A stretch of DNA of 64,000 nt from an uncultured Bacteroidales bacterium (GTDB lineage Bacteria > Bacteroidota > Bacteroidia > Bacteroidales > UBA932), in contig CAJOIQ010000002.1 in NCBI GenBank assembly GCA_905234795.1, positions 25,665 to 89,664 on the forward strand, in the 5' to 3' direction. A program made the translations under genes and the position numbers. Positions within the stretch are counted from its first letter, which is position 1, and every line of letters begins with the position of its first letter. The notes below the pieces were generated by a model. That model searched no databases and had not been told where the DNA came from. It saw only the letters and a list, made by a program, of their open reading frames with translations. Below, piece after piece: positions 11,331 through 18,098 of this stretch.

Positions 11331-11970
11331 GAATAGCGTTGTCATTCTAGGTAACGGGGCGTTCCCCACAGAGCCGTATCCGGTGTATCTGCTGGATAGC
11401 GCCGAGGGCGTGGTGTGCTGCGACGGTGCGCTGGAGAAATGGCTGAAGCATAATGCATCGGCCGCGCCGCTGGCGGTTATCGGCGACATGGATTCCTTGT
11501 CGGCCCAGCTGCAGGAGCGCTTTTCCTCCGTGCTGGTGAAAGTGGACGAACAGGACGACAACGACCAGACCAAGGCCCTGCGCTGGGTTTTGGAGAACCA
11601 CCCCGAGGTGACCGAGATTGTGTTTCTGGGGGCCACAGGGCTGCGGGAGGACCATACCATCGGCAACCTGGGACTGCTGATGGACTACCCCAGGCAGTTT
11701 GACCTGGGTGAACGTCGGCTGTCCATGGTGTCGGACTTCGGCACGGCCTTCGTGATTACCGACACCTGCGACCTCCATCTGGGAGAAGGCCGCCGCATTT
11801 CGCTGTTTTCGGCCGACAACTCCCTCCGCATCACCTCCGAGGGCCTGCAGTGGCCGCTGGACGACGTCGTCTTCGACGCCTGGTGGAAAGCCACCCTCAA
11901 CCGCACCGTCTCCCCCATCGTCTCCCTCCACTTCTCCCACCCCTCCGCTGCGCTGGTTTTGGTGGATTAG
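11329..11970 (+). CDS. thiN: Thiamine pyrophosphokinase
   Basis: The enzyme converts thiamine to thiamine pyrophosphate in the cytosol. The family motifs are visible: VVCCDGA, IGDMDS, DEQDDNDQTKAL and GATGLREDHTIGNL. At 213 residues it has the usual length. The ATG at 11329 lies within the right arm of repeat B, so the whole gap between fmt and thiN, including any ribosome binding site, is repeat DNA. A hairpin in that position could affect translation. The downstream partner is a conserved hairpin at 11997-12042. Confidence 0.95.
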   Translation: MNSVVILGNGAFPTEPYPVYLLDSAEGVVCCDGALEKWLKHNASAAPLAVIGDMDSLSAQLQERFSSVLVKVDEQDDNDQTKALRWVLENHPEVTEIVFLGATGLREDHTIGNLGLLMDYPRQFDLGERRLSMVSDFGTAFVITDTCDLHLGEGRRISLFSADNSLRITSEGLQWPLDDVVFDAWWKATLNRTVSPIVSLHFSHPSAALVLVD

Positions 11971-11996
11971 TGTACAACCGACTGATTATTAACAAG

Positions 11997-12042
11997 TTAA
12001 GTTTCTCTCTTGATCCCAAATGGAGTCATGAGAGAAACTTAA
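11997..12042. repeat. Conserved hairpin, copy 1
   Basis: TTAAGTTTCTCTC at the left pairs with GAGAGAAACTTAA at the right around a centre containing CTTGATCCCAAATGGAGTCA. A second copy with the same centre, CTCTTGATnCCAAATGGA followed by a TCA-GAG arm, occurs at 44890-44925. Here it lies between the convergent ends of thiN and trpB, where it could act as a two-way terminator. The conserved centre suggests a repeat family rather than a chance terminator. Confidence 0.75.
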
Positions 12043-12073
12043 AACGTTGATATACAGCAGTTTATATGCCCTG

Positions 12074-13438
12074 CTACTGATTCAAGGCATCGGCGCTGGC
12101 GATGAACTTGGCCAGGTCGGCGTCGGAAACGTGATAGTTCTGCATTTCGCCGGAGAAGTACTGGTCGTAGGCGCTCATGTCCACAAAGCCGTGGCCGGAG
12201 AGGTTAAAGAGGATGGTCTTGGCCTCGCCGGTTTCCTTGCACTTGAGGGCCTCCGTGATGGTGGCGGCAATGGCGTGGCAGCTTTCCGGAGCGGGGATGA
12301 TACCCTCGGTGCGGGCGAAGAGCACGCCGGCCTTGAAGGAGTCCAGCTGTTCGATGTCCACGGCCTCCATATAACCGTCCTTCATGAGCTGGGAAAGGAT
12401 GACACCGGCGCCGTGGTAGCGCAGACCGCCGGCATGGATGGAAGCGGGCTTGAAGCTGTGGCCGAGGGTGAACATGGGCAGCAGCGGGGTGAGGCCGGAC
12501 TCGTCACCGAAGTCGTACTCGAACTTACCCTTGGTGAGTTTGGGGCAGGAGCAGGGCTCGGCGGCAATGAAGCGGGTCTTCTTGCCTTCCTGGATGTTGT
12601 GGCGCATGAACGGCAGGGCCAGGCCGCAGAAGTTGGAGCCGCCGCCGAAGCAGGCAATTACAATGTCGGGATATTCACCGGTGAGGGCCATCTGTTTCTC
12701 GGCTTCCAGGCCGATGACCGTCTGGTGCAGGCACACGTGGTTGAGCACGGAACCCAGGGCATATTTACAGTTGGGCGTGCTCACGGCCAGCTCGATGGCC
12801 TCGGAGATGGCGCAACCCAGGGAGCCCTGGTCATTGGGATTCCGGGTGATGATGTCCTTGCCGGCGCGGGTACTCATGGACGGGGAAGGAGTGACGGCAG
12901 CGCCGAAGGCCTGCATAATGCTGCGGCGGAAAGGCTTCTGTTCATAGCTCACCTTTACCATATATACGGCGCAGTCGATGCCGAACTTTTTAGTTGCATA
13001 GCTCAAAGCACCACCCCACTGGCCGGCACCGGTCTCGGTGGTCAGGTTGGTGATTCCCTGCTCCTTGGCGTAATAAGCCTGGGCGATGGCGCTGTTCAGC
13101 TTGTGGCTGCCGGCGGGAGAAACACTTTCATTCTTGAAATAGATATGGGCCGGAGTGCCCAGCGCAGCCTCCAGTTCATAGGCGCGCACCAGCGGAGTGC
13201 AGCGGTAAGCGGCGTACTGCTGGCGTACTTCTTCGGGGATGGGGATCCATTCGTCGGTCTGGTTCAGTTCCTGGTCGGCGCAGGCCTTACAGAAAATAGG
13301 ATACAGATCTTCGGGCTTCAGGGGCTGCTTGGTGGCCGGATGCAGGAAAGGCAGCGGCTTGTTGGGCATGATGGCCTGGATGTTAAAGTAATGGGTAGGG
13401 ATCTCACTGTCCGGGAGGATGTACTTTTTCTGTTTCAT
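12074..13438 (-). CDS. trpB: Tryptophan synthase beta chain, TrpB2 type
   Basis: This PLP enzyme joins indole and serine to give tryptophan. The 454-residue length, longer than the usual TrpB of about 400, and the sequence features fit the TrpB2 subfamily, which often acts without TrpA. The PLP lysine is in ESVSPAGSHKLNSA and the phosphate loop is GGGSNF. No other trp gene is adjacent. The start is the ATG at 13438 (MKQKKYILPDSE); the longer reading from 13477 runs through the attenuator and is not used. A Trp leader peptide and attenuator precede the gene, so it is controlled by tryptophan supply. Confidence 0.95.
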   Translation of the reverse strand: MKQKKYILPDSEIPTHYFNIQAIMPNKPLPFLHPATKQPLKPEDLYPIFCKACADQELNQTDEWIPIPEEVRQQYAAYRCTPLVRAYELEAALGTPAHIYFKNESVSPAGSHKLNSAIAQAYYAKEQGITNLTTETGAGQWGGALSYATKKFGIDCAVYMVKVSYEQKPFRRSIMQAFGAAVTPSPSMSTRAGKDIITRNPNDQGSLGCAISEAIELAVSTPNCKYALGSVLNHVCLHQTVIGLEAEKQMALTGEYPDIVIACFGGGSNFCGLALPFMRHNIQEGKKTRFIAAEPCSCPKLTKGKFEYDFGDESGLTPLLPMFTLGHSFKPASIHAGGLRYHGAGVILSQLMKDGYMEAVDIEQLDSFKAGVLFARTEGIIPAPESCHAIAATITEALKCKETGEAKTILFNLSGHGFVDMSAYDQYFSGEMQNYHVSDADLAKFIASADALNQ

Positions 13439-13476
13439 AATGCTAAGTGTTTTATGTTTATAATTACAAATATTCA

Positions 13477-13507
13477 CAAAAAAGGCCTGCTGTAAGTCAG
13501 CAGGCCT
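13477..13507 (-). terminator. Attenuator terminator of the trpB leader
   Basis: On the minus strand AGGCCTGCTG and CAGCAGGCCT form a perfect 10-bp stem around ACTTA, followed by a run of T. The loop and stem contain GACTTACAG (13490-13498), an exact complement of CTGTAAGTC (13535-13543). Terminator and antiterminator are therefore mutually exclusive. Confidence 0.9.
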
Positions 13508-13534
13508 ATTCTATACTTATAACTACGGCGAAGC

Positions 13535-13574
13535 GACTTACAGGGTTAAGCTGTAAGTGCGCCACCAGTTATTG
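13535..13574 (-). promoter_or_regulatory. Regions 1 and 2 of the Trp attenuator
   Basis: ACTTACAG (region 1, 13551-13558) and CTGTAAGT (region 2, 13536-13543) form a perfect 8-bp stem, extended outward by GGCG and CGCC. Region 1 lies just behind the two Trp codons and region 2 contains the leader stop codon. A ribosome stalled on the Trp codons would cover region 1 and free region 2 to pair with region 3 inside the terminator. Confidence 0.85.
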
Positions 13575-13588
13575 TTGTTCTTTCTCAT
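13538..13588 (-). CDS. trpL: Trp leader peptide (16 residues, tandem Trp codons)
   Basis: The short frame reads MRKNNNNWWRTYSLTL and stops. Two adjacent TGG codons at positions 8 and 9 form the control signal. The stop codon lies in region 2 of the attenuator, as in the enterobacterial trp leader. Its ATG is seven bases after a CATCTTTG -7 box (13596-13603), so the leader RNA probably begins at or next to its start codon. It was too short to be called as an ordinary gene. Together with the hairpins at 13477-13574 it forms a complete ribosome-mediated attenuator. Confidence 0.9.
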   Translation of the reverse strand: MRKNNNNWWRTYSLTL

Positions 13589-13595
13589 TCTTTTG

Positions 13596-13626
13596 CAAAG
13601 ATGCACAATGGAAATTACAAATGCAA
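13596..13626 (-). promoter_or_regulatory. Promoter of the trpL-trpB unit
   Basis: On the minus strand CATCTTTG (13596-13603) differs from TAnnTTTG in its first base, and TTGC lies 19 bp upstream (13623-13626). The spacing is canonical for Bacteroidota. The box ends seven bases before the leader ATG. Confidence 0.65.
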
Positions 13627-13644
13627 GAAAAATCTTAAAAAATT

Positions 13645-14370
13645 TTAAAGTGCCGCAGCCTGGAAGTAGGCGTTGATGGCGGTGCTCACAAACAGCAGCA
13701 CGATGATGGCGCTGATGATGATGCCGATCACCTTGGTGCGCTTGAGCCATTTCTTGTTATTCCAGCCAATGGTCTGGAACATGCTCCAGAAACCGTGCTC
13801 CAGGTGCAGGAACAGGGCGATGAACCAGATGATGTAGCATACAACCACCCAGGGATTGCCGAAGGTGGCCATGAGCAGGGTGTAGGGATTATCCTCATAG
13901 TTGCCCACGCCGAACATCTCGGGAAGCTGCATCTTGGCCCAGAAATGGGTGAGGTGGAAGGCCAGCAGGCCCAGTATCAGGATACCCAGGATGGCCATGT
14001 TCTTAGCGCTCCAGCTGTCGTTCTTGGCCTTGGAGGCTACTTCATAGCGCTTGATACCGCCGCGGCGGATGTAGTTGTCCACGGTGAGCCAGATGCCGTA
14101 GCCGATGTGGATGATGAAACCCAGCGCCAGGATGGGAACCATGATGCTGATGAAACCGGTGGACATGAAGTCGCAGCCCAGTTTGAACAAGCCGTCTCCG
14201 GTACTGAACAGGACGTCGTCGTTGGCAACCACATTGAACTTGCCGCTGAAGGTATCCAGGACAGAGAAGAAGTTAATGGTTCCGTGCAGGAGCAAGAAAA
14301 CAATAAGGAAAGCACCGGTAATGCTCTGGATGAATTTCTTGCCGATGGAGGAAGATAAAAAGTTAGCCAT
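13645..14370 (-). CDS. sdhC: Succinate dehydrogenase/fumarate reductase cytochrome b subunit, orphan
   Basis: This 241-residue protein with about five membrane helices is the diheme cytochrome b type found in Bacteroidota fumarate reductase (FrdC/SdhC). Conserved histidines are visible in LLLHGTINFF, GFIIHIGYGIW, LAFHLTHFW and LHLEHGFWSMF. It would anchor the flavoprotein and Fe-S subunits and pass electrons to or from menaquinone. In relatives known to me sdhA and sdhB follow immediately, but here the next gene on this strand is the trpB leader. The start is the ATG at 14370 (MANFLSSSIGKKF), after a TATATTTG box. Confidence 0.9.
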   Translation of the reverse strand: MANFLSSSIGKKFIQSITGAFLIVFLLLHGTINFFSVLDTFSGKFNVVANDDVLFSTGDGLFKLGCDFMSTGFISIMVPILALGFIIHIGYGIWLTVDNYIRRGGIKRYEVASKAKNDSWSAKNMAILGILILGLLAFHLTHFWAKMQLPEMFGVGNYEDNPYTLLMATFGNPWVVVCYIIWFIALFLHLEHGFWSMFQTIGWNNKKWLKRTKVIGIIISAIIVLLFVSTAINAYFQAAAL

Positions 14371-14400
14371 TATTGTAGGTTTAGTTAATTTCGTAGTATG

Positions 14401-14449
14401 CAAATATAAGAATCTTTCTTGGATTTTTCCCACTATTTAGGTACTTTTG
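14401..14449. promoter_or_regulatory. Divergent promoters of sdhC and pyrH
   Basis: TATATTTG on the minus strand (14401-14408) faces sdhC. TACTTTTG on the plus strand (14442-14449) faces pyrH, with TTGG at 14419-14422, exactly 19 bp upstream. The plus box rules out the upstream TTG (14447) as the pyrH start. Confidence 0.7.
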
Positions 14450-14467
14450 TTTCAAAATCGACACCAC

Positions 14468-15172
14468 ATGTACAAACGCGTTTTACTCAAGCTCAGCGGT
14501 GAAAGCCTGGGCGGCCCGGCCGGAAAAGGCCTGGATACCGAATGGTTGGAAAAATATGCCAAGGAAATTGCGGCAGCGGCCAAGGCCGGCCTGCAGATAG
14601 CCATCGTGAACGGAGGCGGCAACATCTTCCGCGGCCTTCAGGGCGTGGGTAAGGGCTTCGACCGTGTGGACGGAGACAAGATGGGTATGCTGGCCACCGT
14701 CATCAACTCCCTGGCCCTGAGCATGTTCATCAAACAGGAAGGCGTAGATGCCGTGGTGTTCACCTCCACCCCCATGGAGCCGCACGCCAAGTACTACATG
14801 CGGGATGACGCCGTGGCCGTGATGGAACGCGGCGGCGTGGCCCTCATCGCCGGCGGCACCGGCAATCCCTTCTTCACCACGGATAGCGGCGCAGCCCTCC
14901 GGGCCCTGGAAATCGGCGCCGATGCCCTCCTCAAAGGCACCCGCGTGGACGGCGTGTACACCGCCGATCCCGAGAAAGACCCCTCGGCCAAAAAGTACGA
15001 CGAACTTTCCTTTGACGAGGCTATCTCCAAGCACCTGAAGGTGATGGACCAGACCGCCTATGCCCTGTGCAGCGACGGAAAGATGCCCATCATCGTCTTC
15101 GACATGAACGCCACCGGCAACCTCACCAAGCTGCTCTCCGGAGAAAAGGTGGGTACTTTAGTTCATCCGTAA
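14468..15172 (+). CDS. pyrH: Uridylate kinase
   Basis: PyrH phosphorylates UMP to UDP in pyrimidine synthesis. The 234-residue protein has the amino-acid kinase fold with KRVLLKLSGESL at the start, VNGGGNIFRG, and the nucleotide-binding segment AGGTGNPFFTTDSGAALRA. The start is the ATG at 14468, since the upstream TTG at 14447 overlaps the promoter. It is followed after three bases by an esterase gene, which may be cotranscribed. Confidence 0.97.
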   Translation: MYKRVLLKLSGESLGGPAGKGLDTEWLEKYAKEIAAAAKAGLQIAIVNGGGNIFRGLQGVGKGFDRVDGDKMGMLATVINSLALSMFIKQEGVDAVVFTSTPMEPHAKYYMRDDAVAVMERGGVALIAGGTGNPFFTTDSGAALRALEIGADALLKGTRVDGVYTADPEKDPSAKKYDELSFDEAISKHLKVMDQTAYALCSDGKMPIIVFDMNATGNLTKLLSGEKVGTLVHP

Positions 15173-15175
15173 GCC

Positions 15176-16027
15176 ATGAAAAAGATTCTTCTTGCCCTCT
15201 GGCTGATGCTTCCCCTGGCGGCATCGGCCCAAAGCCGTATTGAGACGGACGGTTATTACAGCGAACAGCTGCGCTGCGAGCAAAAGTTCAACGTGTACCT
15301 GCCGGCGGGGTATAAAGCCACCGAAAGTTACCCCGTCATCTATCTGCTGCACGGCCTGTACGGAGACTATTCCAACTGGGTCAAGACGGGCCGGATGAAA
15401 GATGTGGCCGATGCCCTCATTTCCAACGGAGAACTCCAGCCCGTGGTGATAGTGATGCCCAATGCCGGTGACTCTGACGTCCACGGGTACCAGAACGGCT
15501 ATTTTAATGTGCAGGACTGGCCCTACGAAGACTACTTCTTCCAGGAGCTCCTGCCTGCCGTGGAACGGAAATATCACTGCGGCGGCAGCAAGGGGCAGCG
15601 CGCCATCGCCGGCCTTTCCATGGGCGGCGGCGGGGCCATCGTCTATGCCCAGCGCCATCCGGACCTCTTCTCCAGCGCCTATGGAATGAGCGCCTGGCTG
15701 GATAACAAGCACCGCGAGGTGCGCGGCACCGACAAACCCGGCAGCAAACTTCCCATCACAGACCGTTCGGTGCGGGAGCATTCGGCCCTGGACTTCGTAG
15801 ACAATGCCGATGCCGCCACCATCGGCCGGCTCAAGACCGTGGCCTGGTTCCTGGACTGCGGAGACGACGATTTCCTGCTTCGGCTTTCGGTAGACCTGCA
15901 TTTCAAGATGAACGACAAGGGTATCCCCAACCAGCTGCGTGTGCGCGACGGTGGTCACACCTGGGAATACTGGCACACGGCCCTCTACACCGCCCTGCCC
16001 TTCGCCTCCCGCAATTTCGGCAAGTAG
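15176..16027 (+). CDS. Secreted alpha/beta-hydrolase esterase (esterase D / feruloyl esterase-like)
   Basis: The 283-residue protein begins with a Sec signal peptide ending near AASAQS, so it is exported. The nucleophile lies in GLSMGGGG, the acid probably in LDCGDDDF and the histidine in GGHTWEYW, giving a full triad. The family includes S-formylglutathione hydrolase, antigen 85 and xylanase-linked feruloyl esterases. A signal peptide favours a polysaccharide or ester substrate outside the cytoplasm, but the true substrate is unknown. Confidence 0.88.
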   Translation: MKKILLALWLMLPLAASAQSRIETDGYYSEQLRCEQKFNVYLPAGYKATESYPVIYLLHGLYGDYSNWVKTGRMKDVADALISNGELQPVVIVMPNAGDSDVHGYQNGYFNVQDWPYEDYFFQELLPAVERKYHCGGSKGQRAIAGLSMGGGGAIVYAQRHPDLFSSAYGMSAWLDNKHREVRGTDKPGSKLPITDRSVREHSALDFVDNADAATIGRLKTVAWFLDCGDDDFLLRLSVDLHFKMNDKGIPNQLRVRDGGHTWEYWHTALYTALPFASRNFGK

Positions 16028-16084
16028 CTGCCCCTGGAGTAGCCCGTTTTTATTAAATCTTTGATTTTTAATATATTACGCACA

Positions 16085-16113
16085 TCCCTCCGGCTATTTG
16101 ACCGGGAGGAATT
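16085..16113. terminator. Imperfect hairpin between convergent genes
   Basis: TCCCTCCGG and CCGGGAGGA can form a 9-bp stem with one mismatch and one wobble in the gap between the esterase and the DUF4252 gene. There is no strong T-run. The rest of the 16028-16165 gap is AT-rich with nothing else recognised. Confidence 0.35.
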
Positions 16114-16165
16114 TGCATAAAATACTATAAATTAACAACTTAACAAAAACGGCACTTCAAAGAGT

Positions 16166-16660
16166 TTATTCCGCGGCCACTTCGGCCAGGATGTTTTCCA
16201 ACTGATTCCGGTCCATTTTGCCTTCCAGGCACATGAAGGTGAACTCATCGGCCTCTTTGGTGGTGAGCACCACCGATGAAACCGTGTTGCCGCTGCCTGT
16301 GGAGAACAAGCGGGTCACCTCTCCGTTCTCTTTGGCTTCGAACAGAAGTTCGAACTTCTTTCCGTCCAGCATACGTTTCACTTCGGTGTAAAGTTTGTCG
16401 GCCACCTGGGCGTCGTCGGCATCCAGAAGGTAAAAACCCGTCATATCCTTGATGATGGGCGTCAGGTTCACCTTGCCGCCATTCTTGGCCTCCATATCAA
16501 TGTCCGGAATCTTGCCAATCATCCGGAACATCGCGGGGGATACATAAACGGCGCTTACGCCCTCCAGGTCGGAGTATTTGTTATACAGTTCCTTGCCGCT
16601 TTGGGCAAAGGCGGCGACTGCCATCAGCAGGGCAATCATTATGGTATAAAACTTTTTCAT
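16166..16660 (-). CDS. DUF4252 secreted protein (last gene of ECF sigma operon)
   Basis: This 164-residue protein has a Sec signal peptide ending near AAFAQS and the DUF4252 pattern, with a central stretch LDGKKFELLFEAKENGE shared with the first gene of the operon. DUF4252 proteins are Bacteroidota-specific and commonly sit beside an ECF sigma factor; their function is not known. The start is the ATG at 16660, overlapping the stop of the upstream gene in an ATGA arrangement, and not the TTG six bases earlier. Being controlled by its own sigma factor suggests an envelope or stress role, which is inference. Confidence 0.85.
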   Translation of the reverse strand: MKKFYTIMIALLMAVAAFAQSGKELYNKYSDLEGVSAVYVSPAMFRMIGKIPDIDMEAKNGGKVNLTPIIKDMTGFYLLDADDAQVADKLYTEVKRMLDGKKFELLFEAKENGEVTRLFSTGSGNTVSSVVLTTKEADEFTFMCLEGKMDRNQLENILAEVAAE

Positions 16661-16995
16661 TTCCAATAAGTCACTTTGTCAATTTCATTTTCTTTTTCGG
16701 CCAGGATCTCCGCGCTCTTGGAAACCGTCTCACCCATACGGGAGAAAGCCTGCTCCACGGCTGCATAGGCCAGGTAAGGATCCGTAAACGTGTCTTCGGG
16801 CTCCGGCGTGCGTAGCAAGGCGCTTAGGCCGATGCCAGCTACCACCGCTACGGAAGCGGCGGCGCCCCAAAGCACCGCAGTGCGGCGGCGGGGCAGACGG
16901 ATTTGGAGGTCATCCGGTATCGGAATGTTTTCATCGGCCCCGATACGGTCCCAGTCGGCCATGCTCAGTTTTTCTATGTCTTGGATGCTTTTCAT
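16657..16995 (-). CDS. Small single-pass membrane protein, possible anti-sigma factor
   Basis: The 112-residue product has a soluble N-terminal half, one membrane segment near residues 42-61 and a short outer tail. It overlaps the stop of the ECF sigma gene by four bases and the start of the DUF4252 gene by four, so it is translationally coupled to both. Position next to sigma and topology fit an anti-sigma factor. I see no recognised anti-sigma domain, so this is inference from context. Confidence 0.7.
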   Translation of the reverse strand: MKSIQDIEKLSMADWDRIGADENIPIPDDLQIRLPRRRTAVLWGAAASVAVVAGIGLSALLRTPEPEDTFTDPYLAYAAVEQAFSRMGETVSKSAEILAEKENEIDKVTYWK

Positions 16996-17465
16996 AGGCT
17001 TTGTTTGATTCTTTTGCGGGCCAGGCTCACCTGAACCCTGATGTTCAGCGGACTCAGTCCGGTTTTACGGGCGATTTCCTCATAAGTGAGGCCTTCGAGC
17101 ACCCGGAGCATAAGCAGTTTCCTTTGCGTCGGAGGGAGATGGCCGATGGCTTTCCGCACCTGCTGCAGTTCCTCGCGCTTCTCCAGGGCTTCATCGACCG
17201 GAGGTTCCAGGGCGACCGCTTCGTCGGGCGGCTGGTTGGGACGGGACCGGCGGATGCGGTCGATGCACAGGTTTTTCAGCAGCATCGTGCCATAGGCCGA
17301 TGGATTGTGCACCATCTCCAGATGGTTCCGCAGATTCCATAGCTTCAGGTACAGTTCCTGAACGGCGTCCATGGCATCGGCCTCGTTTTCCAGAATGTAG
17401 TAGGCAATGCGATAGAACCGGCCCTGCAGGGGAATCCAGACCGTATGGAAGGCACTTTCGGTCAT
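16992..17465 (-). CDS. ECF-type RNA polymerase sigma factor
   Basis: The 157-residue protein has region 2 near residues 10-75 (FYRIAYYILENEADAMDAVQ, LYLKLW, LKNLCIDRIRR) and region 4 near residues 100-155 with the helix-turn-helix LTYEEIARKTGLSPLNIRVQ. There is no region 1.1 or 3, as expected for an extracytoplasmic-function sigma. It overlaps the preceding DUF4252 gene by one base and the next gene by four. An AAC-N16-CGTC motif upstream of the operon (17971-17993) fits autoregulation. Confidence 0.95.
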   Translation of the reverse strand: MTESAFHTVWIPLQGRFYRIAYYILENEADAMDAVQELYLKLWNLRNHLEMVHNPSAYGTMLLKNLCIDRIRRSRPNQPPDEAVALEPPVDEALEKREELQQVRKAIGHLPPTQRKLLMLRVLEGLTYEEIARKTGLSPLNIRVQVSLARKRIKQSL

Positions 17466-17941
17466 CAGTTGGCATTCTCCAACAATTTCTCCAGATTGAC
17501 GGAGCCCCTCAAATACAGGAGCATCCCGTCGGGACTGTAGAAAATGCAGTCCCGGACCTGGCCGCCGTCTTCGATGCCGTATATGCTGAAGCGGTCACCG
17601 CTATCCTTGGCCTCCAAAATAAGTTCCATCCCGTCCAACAGCCGTTCCACCTTCCGGGTAAAACGCGCCCGTACAGAAGCTTCGGCGTCTTCAAAATCCA
17701 CGATGGTCACCCGGCGGATACTGTCAAAGGAGCGTAGTACCTCCAAGTCTTCCCGGTCCATATCGTCGGAATGCCGGACGACGGAACGCAACAGGGACAT
17801 ACCCAAAGGACCAATGGAAATGGTTTCAAAACCGTCCTGATGGCGGTATTCGTTGATGAGCGTCTGCACTTTGGCCGGCTTACCCGCCCAAACCAGGGTA
17901 CTGACTAATAAGATTCCAAGTGTAACAATCAGTTTTTTCAT
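17465..17941 (-). CDS. DUF4252 secreted protein (first gene of ECF sigma operon)
   Basis: The 158-residue product carries a signal peptide ending near LVWAGKP and the DUF4252 core with LLDGMELILEAKDSGDRFS, similar to the last gene of the same operon. The start is the ATG at 17941, because the longer upstream reading would begin in the promoter region. Two DUF4252 paralogues therefore bracket sigma and its presumed anti-sigma. Function is unknown; the order suggests that the exported proteins are both targets and possibly inputs of the sigma system. Confidence 0.82.
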   Translation of the reverse strand: MKKLIVTLGILLVSTLVWAGKPAKVQTLINEYRHQDGFETISIGPLGMSLLRSVVRHSDDMDREDLEVLRSFDSIRRVTIVDFEDAEASVRARFTRKVERLLDGMELILEAKDSGDRFSIYGIEDGGQVRDCIFYSPDGMLLYLRGSVNLEKLLENAN

Positions 17942-17970
17942 TTTCAATTTCCAAGCGCTTGCATACAAAA

Positions 17971-17993
17971 GACGCACCACCACAAAAAATGTT
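17971..17993 (-). promoter_or_regulatory. ECF-type promoter (AAC-N16-CGTC) of the DUF4252/sigma operon
   Basis: The minus strand carries AAC at 17991-17993 and CGTC at 17971-17974, with a 16-bp spacer. This is the pattern typical of many ECF sigma promoters. No TAnnTTTG box is found between here and the ATG at 17941. A palindrome AAGCGCTT lies downstream at 17953-17960. Confidence 0.6.
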
Positions 17994-18098
17994 AAAAGGA
18001 TTTTGCCTGTTTTTGCTAATAAGATAATTATCAATGTTTTATAATCAGTGATTTAACAAAAACAGCCACTTCGGCGCGAGGAAAAGAGGGCGGCCTGC

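Noticed and set aside
16138..18075. Similar strings TTAACAAAAACGGCACTTC and TTAACAAAAACAGCCACTTC flanking the ECF sigma operon, as possible target-site or recombination repeats
   Set aside because: They are short, AT-rich and imperfect, with no inverted ends or recombinase nearby; chance or minor regulatory similarity is as likely.
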